64,000 nucleotides of DNA, from assembly GCA_934402315.1 (NCBI GenBank), contig CAKRTS010000006.1, forward strand, positions 1-64,000, in the 5' to 3' direction. Below, piece by piece: positions 25,492 through 34,229 of this stretch (the stretch's first letter is position 1; each line of letters opens with the position of its first letter). The notes under the pieces were generated by a model, which was given only the letters and a program-made list of their open reading frames with translations, made no database searches and was not told where the DNA came from. This DNA is from an uncultured Acetatifactor sp. Lineage in GTDB: Bacteria > Bacillota > Clostridia > Lachnospirales > Lachnospiraceae. A program made the translations under genes and the position numbers.

Positions 25492-26829
25492 TTATCCGAC
25501 TGTGATCTTTTCGAGCGGCAGCTTTGCACCGCTCTGATTTTTATTGGAGATCGCCGCATAAATCAGGGTGAGTCCGCCGACTCTGCCGAGATACATTAAG
25601 ACGATTAAAATAAGCTGAGACAGAACGCCGAGCTGCGGTGTGATCCCGAGCGTAAGCCCGACCGTTCCGACGGCGGATGCCGTTTCATAAAGACAAGTGC
25701 TAAGCGGCAGACCCTCTGCTGTGCTGATAACAATGCCGCCGATAAAAAACAGCAGGAAATACATTACGGCAACGGTTGCGGCGTTTTTCACTGTCGAACC
25801 GTCAATGCGCCTGCCGCAGACTTCGGCATCGTCCTTTTTGCGGCAGACGGAGAATGCACTCAGAATCAGAACGGCAAGCGTGGTCGTTTTCATACCGCCT
25901 GCCGTGGAGCCGGGCGATCCGCCGACGAGCATCAGCAGAATCATAATTGCCTTGGAAGAACCGGTCATAGCGGGAAGATCGGCGGTATTGAAACCGGCGG
26001 TTCTCGGTGTGACAGACTGAAAAAGCGACGCAAGAATCCTTTCGCCGAGCGGAAGCCCCATAAAATCGCAGAAGAAAAAGAATACTGCAGGGGCAATAAT
26101 GAGGAGCATCGTTGTTACCAATATGACCTTGCTCTGCATCCGGTATTTTTTGAAATGCCACTTGTTTGTACAGATATCGTCCCATGTCAAAAAGCCGATA
26201 CCGCCTATGATGATCAAAAAAATAACGGCAATGTTTATCGTCGGATCCCCTATGTATCCCGTAAGAGACGGGTATTTGTTTTCTGCGGTGCCGAGTATGT
26301 CAAAGCCGGCGTTGCAAAAGGCGGAAATCGAATGAAATGCCGCCATCCAAATTCCCTTGATACCGAAGTTTCCGCAAAATGTCGGCAGCATGACGATCAT
26401 TCCGATAAGCTCGATCAAAAAAGTTCCCCGTACAATAAAGCGGGTCAGGCGGACGATCCCGCCGACCTTCGGGGCAGAGATGGCGTCCTGCATGGTACTG
26501 CGCTGCATCAGCGATATTTTTCTGCCGGACAGCATAGCGAAAAATGCCGCAACTGTCACAACACCGAGCCCGCCTATCTGGATCATCAGCAGTATTACCG
26601 TCTGCCCGAAAGCGGACCAATAACTGCCCGTATCCTGCACGACCAGCCCCGTAACGCAAACGGCCGAGGTCGATGTGAACAGCGCCTCGTGAAACGGCGT
26701 AACAACTCCGGCAGTCGATGAAAACGGCAGCATCAATATCAGCGCTCCAAGCACTATGACGCCGGCAAAGCCCAAAACGATCAGCTTAAAGGATGACAGT
26801 CGCTTTTTTCTATGTGTAATTTCAGGCAT
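25492..26829 (-). CDS. trkH: K+ uptake protein TrkH/KtrB
   Basis: 445 residues, KtrB size. Four M1-P-M2 repeats are expected. Clear P-loops include TSTSAVCVTGLVVQDTG near the front, SISAFCNAGFD, SVTPRTAGFNT and ETASAVGTVGLTLG, each with the family's selectivity-filter glycine. AGGAGAAG precedes the ATG. First gene of the order trkH, trkA, small protein, kdpD, kdpE. It imports K+ driven by ion gradients. No clear promoter could be fixed in the AT-rich leader. Confidence 0.95.
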   Translation of the reverse strand: MPEITHRKKRLSSFKLIVLGFAGVIVLGALILMLPFSSTAGVVTPFHEALFTSTSAVCVTGLVVQDTGSYWSAFGQTVILLMIQIGGLGVVTVAAFFAMLSGRKISLMQRSTMQDAISAPKVGGIVRLTRFIVRGTFLIELIGMIVMLPTFCGNFGIKGIWMAAFHSISAFCNAGFDILGTAENKYPSLTGYIGDPTINIAVIFLIIIGGIGFLTWDDICTNKWHFKKYRMQSKVILVTTMLLIIAPAVFFFFCDFMGLPLGERILASLFQSVTPRTAGFNTADLPAMTGSSKAIMILLMLVGGSPGSTAGGMKTTTLAVLILSAFSVCRKKDDAEVCGRRIDGSTVKNAATVAVMYFLLFFIGGIVISTAEGLPLSTCLYETASAVGTVGLTLGITPQLGVLSQLILIVLMYLGRVGGLTLIYAAISNKNQSGAKLPLEKITVG

Positions 26830-26901
26830 ATATACTTCTCCTGTTTTTGTTTGTTTACAAAGAGTATATTATGAAATATAAAAAAACGGTGTAATGATCC
26901 G

Positions 26902-27185
26902 GTGTGCTGTATTAAGATTGCATTAAGGCGCTCATTCTTTGAAAAAACAGTGCAGAGTATAGCAAACGGCACAGACAAAGGCGGATCGTTTGTAACCGTT
27001 GTGCGGCTTGAAACAAAGCTCAGAGCCACTCTCACAGAACAGCAAAAGGCTCTGTTCGAACAAATTAAAAAAACGGATGCAGAAATTACGACCGGCATGA
27101 GCTACAAGCGTTCACAAACGGATTTCGATTTGCATCGCGGCTGATGATGGAAGTGTACGAGCCGACACCTGAATTAGAGCCGTAA
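26902..27185 (+). pseudogene. Frameshifted DUF6809-like gene
   Basis: The first frame reads VVRLETKLRATLTEQQKALF..IKKTDAEIT and then runs into a stop at 27142. From about 27111 the next frame reads FTNGFRFASRLMMEVYEPTP and stops at 27183. Joined, they look like the small DUF6809-type proteins (a helical segment followed by F..GFR.G.RLM.E). One inserted or lost base near 27100-27110 explains the break. No promoter or ribosome site is seen. Such proteins are often carried by mobile elements. Confidence 0.5.
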
Positions 27186-27369
27186 CAAAGTAAGATAATC
27201 GGAAACGAGATCGCACGATTCTGTTTCTGTTTCGAAAATATATACTGCAACAGGCAGAGGATCTCACCGTCCTTTGCCTGTTTTCTTTTTGCGGATAGCC
27301 CTCGGGATTTTGAACATCTTGCAAATTCTCAATTTTTAAGGCGTTAGAGCACCCGATTTTCGGCATGAA

Positions 27370-27494
27370 AAGTGAGGGGATAAAATTTTCAGCGCATTGC
27401 CATGTATAGTTTTTCCTTTGGATAAGTGCGGGGGTAAAAATTTTGGTTGTACCCTATCCACTTTTTTGCCATGAAAAAGTAGAGGGCAAAATTA
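27370..27494. repeat. Three degenerate direct repeats about 54 bases apart
   Basis: AAGTGAGGGGATAAAATTTT (27370-27389), then AAGTGCGGGGGTAAAAATTTT with one base more (27424-27444), then AAGTAGAGGGCAAAATTA (27477-27494), spaced 54 and 53 bases. The last is also one arm of an inverted repeat (CCCTATCCACTTTTT at 27452 against AAAAAGTAGAGGG). They stand just in front of a small ORF in the mobile-element debris. Iteron-like or recombinase-binding sites are possible. Confidence 0.5.
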
Positions 27495-27524
27495 CATAAC
27501 CGTTTGAAAGGAGTTGGTGCAGAT

Positions 27525-27617
27525 ATGATTGCGGCCATGCAAAAAGAAAAAGCGCCGCAGACAGGACGGATCGAACACAAGCAACGCTTACACGATCAAG
27601 TTATTTCGGTAGTGTAA
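27525..27617 (+). CDS. Tiny ORF in mobile-element debris
   Basis: 30 residues, beginning MIAAMQKEKAPQTG. A good ribosome site (AAAGGAG) sits 12 bases upstream, which is the only sign that it was ever translated. It may be the start of a lost gene of a transposon or integrated element, since TnpW-like debris follows at 27715. No family assigned. Confidence 0.3.
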   Translation: MIAAMQKEKAPQTGRIEHKQRLHDQVISVV

Positions 27618-27714
27618 TTTTTTCGTACAGGGTGGTGTAAGAAACGGTATCGCAGAACTATACCCATAGAACTAAACCCACCGAGTATTTCACAGTGTCT
27701 CGGGAAATAAAATA

Positions 27715-27924
27715 GTGCAGAGCAAAAAATATCAGATCGGTCGCACGAACTATATTGTCAATTCCTGTTTTGAAATTGAGCCGCAAAATACGGTTGACAA
27801 CGGTATCCGATACCTTCTCGGAACGGAAACGCAGGACGGTAAGGTTTCGTATCCTTATGGTAACCCAGTTAAATACAGGGTTTCCACTTTTTTTGTGTGT
27901 CTGTTTTTTGGTAGACAGTTGTAG
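27715..27924 (+). pseudogene. TnpW-like transposon protein remnant
   Basis: The front half of this 69-codon stretch reads KKYQIGRTNYIVNSCF then VDNGIRYLL, the pattern of the small TnpW proteins carried by Tn4451-type transposons (I..TTY.V...F...A..KI.RL.). It would start with GTG and has no ribosome site. The second half is probably no longer related. No recombinase (TnpX) is found nearby, so this is a scar. Confidence 0.4.
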
Positions 27925-27926
27925 AC

Positions 27927-28571
27927 TTACTTCAGATCCTTTAATATCGCCTGGCGTACATAGGGGCGTATCGCCGCCCCCTCCGTACCGCCTCCCTGCT
28001 TCGCGGTGACAGCCATCATATACAGCATCAGATGCGAAAACAGCGAATATATCATGTAATCCATCGGGAGGTCATCCCGCAGTTCTTCGCGCTCGCGCGC
28101 CCTCTCCAGCACCTTGCCGAACACCGCCGTCGGTGTATATCTCCGGGAAGCCCCCTCATCCGAAGTATTCTCCATACAGAGCTTCTGCCGGATCAGTTCA
28201 CTGAAATCCGAGGTGTCAGTCAGCAGGTGCAGAAAGCGCAGAAAGCAAACCTTCCTGTCATCCTTTCTCTCGATCTCATCCAGCAGATATTCCAGCTGTC
28301 CGCAGAAGTCCTCCTTCTCCAGAAGCTCTGTTTCCAGCCTCCGGAAGCTGCTCTCAATGGCATAGGTGATCGCACAGGCGACGATCTCCTCCTTGCTGTC
28401 AAAATACTCGTATGCCGTTCCCTTGCCGATTCCCGCACGACCGGTGATGGTCGAAACGCGGAGCTCCGCTATCTCCGCTCCCTCGCCGATCAGCTCCACG
28501 ACCGCCCGGTACATCTGCCGTACCTTCGGCGGAACCTTCTCAAGCTCTTCCCTTCCGGTAATCTTTCCCAT
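27927..28571 (-). CDS. TetR/AcrR-family regulator of the RND exporter
   Basis: 214 residues. N-terminal helix-turn-helix (about 20-65) with the pattern VSTITGRAGIGKGTAYEYF and SKEEI, then a helical ligand-binding domain. The ATG overlaps the stop of the exporter gene by one base (TAATG), so the two are translationally coupled and in one operon. A perfect-armed palindrome (32779-32794) just downstream of the operon promoter is the likely operator, giving autorepression and drug-induced release. Confidence 0.92.
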   Translation of the reverse strand: MGKITGREELEKVPPKVRQMYRAVVELIGEGAEIAELRVSTITGRAGIGKGTAYEYFDSKEEIVACAITYAIESSFRRLETELLEKEDFCGQLEYLLDEIERKDDRKVCFLRFLHLLTDTSDFSELIRQKLCMENTSDEGASRRYTPTAVFGKVLERAREREELRDDLPMDYMIYSLFSHLMLYMMAVTAKQGGGTEGAAIRPYVRQAILKDLK

Positions 28572-31500
28572 TATACTTCCTCCAACTTCTTTTCAGGCAG
28601 ACTGCTCTTCTTTTTTCTGTCGAACAGATCATAGATACAGGGAATGACGATCAAGGTCATCAGCGTACCGTACAGCAGGCCTCCGATCGTCACTAATGCC
28701 ATAGGTCTCGCCATCTCCGAACCCATGTCGTGGCTGAACACCATCGTAGACAGGGCAAGGATAGTTGTCAGCGCAGTCATCAGCACCGGACGAAGTCTGG
28801 TTCTGCCCGCTTCCAGAATCGCCTCGCGCTTCTCCATTCCCTCCGCACGCAGCTGGTTCATATAGTCAATCAGCACAATTCCGTTATTGACAATGATACC
28901 TGCCAGCATGACAAAGCCGATCATCGCGATAACGCTGATCTCACTTCCGGCAAAGAACAGCCCCAGAAAGCCTCCGGTAAATGCCAGCGGAATCGTGAAC
29001 AGGATGATGAACGGCGATTTCAGGGACTGGAACTGCGCCACCATGATAAGGTACATGAAGGCAACCGCGAGCACAAGCATCAGGAAAATCTGTCCCATGG
29101 CGTCATTAATCATCTCATTCTCCCCGGAGAATACCAGTCTGTAGCCGGCGGGCGTCTCATAGTCCGCAAGCTTCCTCTCAACCTCCGTTGACACCAGTCC
29201 GACATTGTAGCCGTCCGCAATGGATGCCGACACGGTCACATATCTGGTCTGATCCACACGGTTGATGGAGGTCATTGCGTCCGCTGTCTCAAAGTCAGCA
29301 ATCTCACTCAGCGGAATATCGACGCTCTCCCCATTCTCATCCGTGCCGGTAATGGCAAGCTGCTTTAAGAGTTCTCTTGTCAGCTCCATATCGCTTCCGT
29401 TCTTCACATAGACATTATAATCCTTATCCGCAGCCACGAGCGTCGTCGCGCTTGCCGCCTCGGCAAGCCGTCCGTAGATCTGGCTGTAAACCTGTGCAAC
29501 GGTCAGACCATAGTGAACCGCCTTCTCCCGGTCAATGATGACCCGGGTCTCCTCCTCCGCTTCCTCCAGCCCGTCGCTGACCTCAGCCGTTCCCTCCACC
29601 GTCTCAACGATCGAGGCAACCTCGCGCGCAATGCGGCCCAGCTCGTCCAGCTCACGCCCTCTGACCTGGATGGAAATTCCGCTTCCTCCGAGCGCGGTCA
29701 TGTCCATGCTTGAGGTGTCTACCGAAATTTCCGCTCCGAGCCCTTCCGTCCGCTTAAGTATCTCATCCGCCAGCTCCTTGTTGCTCAGCTTCTTATTCTC
29801 CCTTGTGACAACATAGATCGTCGCCTGATTGGTGCTGCCGCCCCCGCCGCCGAGCAGGGACATTGTGGACGCGCTGGTCATGGCTCCCACATTCTGCACA
29901 TCCTCGAGCTCCAGAATTGCATCGACAACCCGGTCGGACACTGCCCCGGTCTCTGCGAGCGTCGCATCCTTATCCATCTGCACGGATACCGTCAGCTGTG
30001 TGGAATCCATATCCGACATGAACGCCGTACCGTTCGTGTAAGCCAGCGCCATGCTTCCCACCAGAAGCAGGACTACCAACAGTAATACCAGCGGCTTTAC
30101 CCGCAGGGAGCCTCTCAGCACCTTTTCATACCCCCGGACAAGCGCACTGTAGAGCCGCCCCTCCTTCTTCTCCTTTGTCTTCCTAAGCACCATGGAAGAC
30201 ATGGCGGGCACTACGGTCAGCGCGATCACAAGGCTTGCCAGCAGTGAATAGCCGATCGTCAGTCCCATATCCACAAACAGCTGTCTTGTAATACCCTCCG
30301 TAAACACAATCGGCAGGAAGACGCACACCGTCGTCAGCGTCGAGGAGGCTATCGCCCCGGCAACCTCACCCGCGCCTTCGATTGCCGCCCTCTTGACATC
30401 ATATCCAAGTCCGCGCAGACGATATATGTTCTCGATGACTACGATTGAGTTATCCACCAGCATTCCGATTCCCAGCGCCAGACCGGACAGGGAGATGATA
30501 TTCAGGGTAACGCCGCTGAAATACATGCACACCACTGCCGTCACAAGGCTGATCGGGACAGAGACCGCCACGACGAGCGTCGGTCTGAGATCCTTCAGGA
30601 AGAGAATCAGTATCAGCACCGCAAGTCCGAAGCCGAAGACAATATTGTTGAAAATAGCGTCCATGACAAGGTCAATATAGATTCCCTGATCCATCAGGGT
30701 AATCAGATTTAAGCCCGCATTCTCATCCATCAATGCCTGAAAACGCTCCGCCAGCAGATCGGAAACCTCACCCGTGGAATAGCCGGTCTGCTTCTGGATC
30801 GTCAGCATGACGCCTACGCTTCCATCCACATTCGTATAGATGTCTGCCGAGTTATCCGCATAGAACACATCTGCGACATCCCCGAGCGTAATCACCGGAA
30901 CACCGTCCATGTGCAGATCCATCAGCGGAAGCGCCTTCAGCTCCTCCGCATCCGACGGCTTATCGCCCACACGCACCATATAGTCAATGCCATCCTCTGT
31001 CACATACCCCGCAGGCATGGCGAAGTTCTGTGCCGCTAAGAGCTGTTTTATCATGTCTGCCGTGAGAACCTTTGTCATGTCAGCCTGTGCGTAGGCATCC
31101 TCCCTGGCATCCACCAGCTGCTTTTCACCGTCGGCAAGCTGCTCCTCCGCATCCTTCATCTGCTGCTTTGCGTCCTCAAGCTGTTCCAGCCCGGATTTGA
31201 TCTGCTCTTCTCCGGAATCCAGCTGGGACTGTGCGACCTCAAGCTGGTACTCCCCAAGCGCAATCTGCGCCTTGCCGTCCGCGAACTGAATTGCCGCCGT
31301 CATCTGCCCCTGTTCGATCTTGATAAGTCCATTGTTGATCTCGCTAACTGCCTTGTCGATGTCCGTGACTCCCTGCGCCGCCAGAATCCGGTTCACATTC
31401 GCCACATAGCCCTCGTAGCCGAGTCCCGATGTCGCATAGTCAAGCTGCTGCGCCAGTGCCGCCCTCTGCGTCTGCAAATTGGCGATCAGTGTCGGGAGCG

Positions 31501-32755
31501 CATAGTCAACTGCTGTCAAGGCAGTTCCTACTGTCCTGGCATTTTCAGCCGCCGTCCAGTCCAGAGCCTTCAGCTCATCCATGGCCGGCAGGGTCATTCC
31601 CGCTGCCGCTCCCGCATTGCCCAGCGCCGCCGCAAGCATGGAATTTTCCGTCACCGCTGCCTTTAGTGCCGCGATTTCTCCCTGTGCCTCGGCGAGCATT
31701 GCCGCAGCACCGGCATCCCCGGCACTGACAGACAAGGTTGCCATCGCTGTTCCCAGCTTTGTCATTGAAGCCGTGTAGGACTGCATGCATCCCGCCGCCT
31801 GCAAAGCCTGTAATGCCGAAAGCCCGGCGTCCAGCTGACCGATTCCGTCATTCAGCCCCTTTGCCGTGGCAAGTCCCGTCTGCATGGCTTCCAGATTTGC
31901 CTTTGCCGTCAGCAGGGCATTCTTCTGAACCGCCAGCTGACTGCTGATCGTATTCTGCTGGTTTTCCAGCTCGGTCTTTCCGTCCTCGAGCTCTTTCTTT
32001 CCCTTTTCCAGTTCAGAGCGGTTTCCGTTCAGCTCGCTCTGTGCATCCTGCAGCTTCTGCCTATTTTCGGCAAGCTCCGCCTTTCCGTCCTCAAGCTCTT
32101 TTCTTCCGTTTTCCAGTTCCTCCGCAGCGTCCGCCATCTTATCGTCGATAGCGGCATACACCTTTTTATTGATCTCGTCGATCTTCTCCTGACGGATAAT
32201 GACATTGACGCTCTCCTCCAGCAGTCCTGTCGCGCTGACGCTCGCCACGCCCTCGATGCTCTCAAGCTCCGGCACGACCGTCTCCTGCACGTAGGCGCTG
32301 ATCGCCGCGTTGTCCATCCCCTCCATGCTGACCGCCGCGATCATCACCGGCAGCATGTCGGGATTCATTTTCATAATAATGGGATTGCCTATAGAATCGT
32401 CCCAATAGCTCTTTACCTGATCGAGACTTTCCCTGATTTCAAGGGAGACGGCATTCATGTCCGCCGTCTGTGAAAATTCCAGAATAACCATAGAATAGTT
32501 TTCATTGGATATCGAGCTGATGCTCTCGATATTGCTGACCGTCGCCATGGATGCCTCCACCGGCTGGGTCACTGTCATCTCCACCGTCTCCGGGCTCGCC
32601 CCGGGATAGGTCGTCATGACAAGCACATAGGGCAGGCTGATATTCGGCAGAAGATCCGCCGTCATTCTTGTGAAGGACACCACGCCCAGAATAATTGCCA
32701 GTACCACTCCTACCAGCACTGTATAAGGTTTCTTTACGCTGAATTTTGAAATCAT
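28571..32755 (-). CDS. RND-superfamily exporter (HAE1/AcrB-like) with a large coiled-coil insertion
   Basis: 1394 residues. RND pump body with membrane helix 1 (about 12-30), helices 2-6 (about 700-880) and 8-12 (about 1225-1375). The helix 4 motif GIGMLVDNSIVVIENIYR keeps one aspartate (Asp768) of the usual proton-relay pair. Typical members are about 1040 long. The extra about 350 residues (205-560) sit in the first periplasmic-side loop. They consist of charged heptad-like helices with repeated ELEDGK/ELENG patterns (210-270 and 500-550) around an Ala-rich middle. GGGAG precedes the ATG. It is transcribed with its TetR regulator. Substrate unknown; drugs, lipids or peptides are possible. 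Confidence 0.93.
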   Translation of the reverse strand: MISKFSVKKPYTVLVGVVLAIILGVVSFTRMTADLLPNISLPYVLVMTTYPGASPETVEMTVTQPVEASMATVSNIESISSISNENYSMVILEFSQTADMNAVSLEIRESLDQVKSYWDDSIGNPIIMKMNPDMLPVMIAAVSMEGMDNAAISAYVQETVVPELESIEGVASVSATGLLEESVNVIIRQEKIDEINKKVYAAIDDKMADAAEELENGRKELEDGKAELAENRQKLQDAQSELNGNRSELEKGKKELEDGKTELENQQNTISSQLAVQKNALLTAKANLEAMQTGLATAKGLNDGIGQLDAGLSALQALQAAGCMQSYTASMTKLGTAMATLSVSAGDAGAAAMLAEAQGEIAALKAAVTENSMLAAALGNAGAAAGMTLPAMDELKALDWTAAENARTVGTALTAVDYALPTLIANLQTQRAALAQQLDYATSGLGYEGYVANVNRILAAQGVTDIDKAVSEINNGLIKIEQGQMTAAIQFADGKAQIALGEYQLEVAQSQLDSGEEQIKSGLEQLEDAKQQMKDAEEQLADGEKQLVDAREDAYAQADMTKVLTADMIKQLLAAQNFAMPAGYVTEDGIDYMVRVGDKPSDAEELKALPLMDLHMDGVPVITLGDVADVFYADNSADIYTNVDGSVGVMLTIQKQTGYSTGEVSDLLAERFQALMDENAGLNLITLMDQGIYIDLVMDAIFNNIVFGFGLAVLILILFLKDLRPTLVVAVSVPISLVTAVVCMYFSGVTLNIISLSGLALGIGMLVDNSIVVIENIYRLRGLGYDVKRAAIEGAGEVAGAIASSTLTTVCVFLPIVFTEGITRQLFVDMGLTIGYSLLASLVIALTVVPAMSSMVLRKTKEKKEGRLYSALVRGYEKVLRGSLRVKPLVLLLVVLLLVGSMALAYTNGTAFMSDMDSTQLTVSVQMDKDATLAETGAVSDRVVDAILELEDVQNVGAMTSASTMSLLGGGGGSTNQATIYVVTRENKKLSNKELADEILKRTEGLGAEISVDTSSMDMTALGGSGISIQVRGRELDELGRIAREVASIVETVEGTAEVSDGLEEAEEETRVIIDREKAVHYGLTVAQVYSQIYGRLAEAASATTLVAADKDYNVYVKNGSDMELTRELLKQLAITGTDENGESVDIPLSEIADFETADAMTSINRVDQTRYVTVSASIADGYNVGLVSTEVERKLADYETPAGYRLVFSGENEMINDAMGQIFLMLVLAVAFMYLIMVAQFQSLKSPFIILFTIPLAFTGGFLGLFFAGSEISVIAMIGFVMLAGIIVNNGIVLIDYMNQLRAEGMEKREAILEAGRTRLRPVLMTALTTILALSTMVFSHDMGSEMARPMALVTIGGLLYGTLMTLIVIPCIYDLFDRKKKSSLPEKKLEEV

Positions 32756-32778
32756 CCGTCTCTCTCCCGTCTTACCGT

Positions 32779-32794
32779 CCGACCAGTCGGTCGG
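32779..32794. promoter_or_regulatory. Probable TetR operator
   Basis: CCGACCAGTCGGTCGG has 6-base arms in perfect inverted order around a 4-base centre. It lies about 17-31 bases downstream of the -10 box of the exporter operon, where a bound repressor would block transcription. A second small inverted repeat (CGGC TTTTA GCCG, 32791-32803) overlaps its edge. Confidence 0.6.
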
Positions 32795-32809
32795 CTTTTA
32801 GCCGAAATG

Positions 32810-32838
32810 ATTATAATCCCGGATGACTGCAAAGTCAA
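32810..32838 (-). promoter_or_regulatory. Promoter of the RND-tetR operon
   Basis: On the minus strand TTGACT (32833-32838) and TATAAT (32810-32815), 17 bases apart. The -35 box overlaps the last codons and stop of sigH. Together with the operator at 32779-32794 it forms a compact control region. Confidence 0.75.
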
Positions 32839-33470
32839 TTCTTTTTCAAGACTCTTCTGACCTTCGCTTTTAATCTCTGCAGCGCATTGTCTGTCGCCTT
32901 TTCATCCCTGCCGAGCACCTTTGCGATCTGCACATAGCCCATCCCCGTCATGGAAAGCTCCAGCACCTGCCGCTCAAAATCGCTCAGCTCCTCCTCGATT
33001 GCCTTCTCCAGAAAGGCTGCCCGCTCCTTGTCCAGAAACAGCTCCTCCGGGGAAAGCTCCGTCCTGTCGGCAAGAAGCTCCGCAAGCGTCTGGGGCTCCC
33101 TGCCCTCCCCGTCTGCCTGGGTGCTTCCGCTGTCCAGGGAAACATAGGTATTTAAGGGAAGGTGCTTCTGCCGCTTGGATGCCTGCACTGCCGTGTACAT
33201 CTGCCGGCTGATGCACAGCTCCGCAAAGGTATAGAAGCTGGCATCACGCCCCATATCGTAGTCGCGGACTGCCTTAAACAGCCCGATCATGCCCTCCTGG
33301 ATCAGATCCTCACTGTCCGCGCCGAGAATGAACATGGATTTTGCCTTGCTCCGCACCAGATTCTTATACTTGTCGCAGATATAGTCCATGATCGGCTCTT
33401 CGCCTCTTCTGAGCCTGTCGATCAGTTCATCGTCCGAGCACTGCCGGTAATCGGAATATTTTCCCGCCAT
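32835..33470 (-). CDS. sigH: RNA polymerase sigma factor SigH (Spo0H) family
   Basis: 211 residues, sigma-70 family without region 1. Region 2 includes MDYICDKYKNLVRSKAKSMF..ADSEDLIQEGMIGLFKAVRDYD and the melting segment FYTFAELCISRQMYTAV. Region 4 includes LSDFERQVLELSMTGMGYVQIAKVLGR with an HTH. This is the early-sporulation/transition-state sigma factor of Firmicutes. Order cysE-cysS-mrnC-rlmB-sigH is the same as in Bacillus, which supports the name. GGAGGAGGG precedes the ATG. Confidence 0.93.
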   Translation of the reverse strand: MAGKYSDYRQCSDDELIDRLRRGEEPIMDYICDKYKNLVRSKAKSMFILGADSEDLIQEGMIGLFKAVRDYDMGRDASFYTFAELCISRQMYTAVQASKRQKHLPLNTYVSLDSGSTQADGEGREPQTLAELLADRTELSPEELFLDKERAAFLEKAIEEELSDFERQVLELSMTGMGYVQIAKVLGRDEKATDNALQRLKAKVRRVLKKN

Positions 33471-33485
33471 CCTGCCCTCCTCCGG

Positions 33486-34229
33486 TTATGCCTGAAGTCT
33501 CTGTCTCACGATCTCATAGGCAAGCACGCCTGCTGCCACGGATGCATTCAGCGAATCGATGTCTCCCTTCATGGGAATCGAGGCGATCATGTCGCACTTT
33601 TCCTTCACCAGTCTGCCGACGCCTTCTCCCTCGTTGCCGATCACAAGTCCGATCGCCCCTTTGAGGTCGAGGTCATACATGGTCGTTCCGCCCATATCCG
33701 CACACACGAACCACATACCCTCTTTTTTCAGATCCTCGATCGTCTTCGCCAGATTCGTCACCTTTGCAACCGGCGTATAGTTTAACGCCCCGGCGGAGGT
33801 TCTTGCCACCGTAGCCGTCAGTCCGACCGCACGGTTCTTCGGAATGATGACACCATGCGCCCCCGCAAGATTTGCGGTACGGATGATTGCCCCGAGATTA
33901 TGCGGATCCTCGATATTGTCCAGCAGGATCAGAAAGGGAGGCTCTCCCTTGTCCCTCGCAGCCTGAAGCATGTCCTCCACCTCTGCGTACTCATATGCCG
34001 CCGCCGTTGCAATGACACCCTGATGCTTCCCGGTACCTGACATCTGGTCAAGCCGCTCCTTCGTGACAAACTTGACGAGACAGTCCTGCTTCTTCGCCTC
34101 CCGCTTGATCGTCATGATCGGCCCGTCCTGACAGCCGTCCAGAATGTACAGCTTATCAATCGTCTTGCCGGAGCGGAACGCCTCTATCACCGCATTCCGC
34201 CCCTCTATCGTAAATTCTTCGTATGCCAT
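33486..34229 (-). CDS. rlmB: 23S rRNA (guanosine-2'-O-)-methyltransferase RlmB
   Basis: 247 residues. SpoU (SPOUT) methyltransferase: N-terminal substrate-binding domain (about 1-75, starting EFTIEGRNAVIEAFRSG), then the knotted domain with motif 1 DPHNLGAIIRTANLAGAHG, motif 2 LVIGNEGEGV and motif 3 IPMKGDIDSLNASVAAGV. It methylates G2251 (E. coli numbering) of 23S rRNA. Its ATG overlaps the stop of mrnC by one base. It is followed by sigH after 15 bases. Confidence 0.95.
   Translation of the reverse strand: MAYEEFTIEGRNAVIEAFRSGKTIDKLYILDGCQDGPIMTIKREAKKQDCLVKFVTKERLDQMSGTGKHQGVIATAAAYEYAEVEDMLQAARDKGEPPFLILLDNIEDPHNLGAIIRTANLAGAHGVIIPKNRAVGLTATVARTSAGALNYTPVAKVTNLAKTIEDLKKEGMWFVCADMGGTTMYDLDLKGAIGLVIGNEGEGVGRLVKEKCDMIASIPMKGDIDSLNASVAAGVLAYEIVRQRLQA

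Noticed and set aside
26830..26901. Promoter of trkH
   Set aside because: Several AT-rich -10-like boxes exist but none has an acceptable -35 box at 16-18 bases.
21229..27926. Attachment site of an integrated element at tRNA-Thr
   Set aside because: The island starts next to the tRNA, but I could not find a second copy of the tRNA 3' end at the other side and no integrase gene is present.
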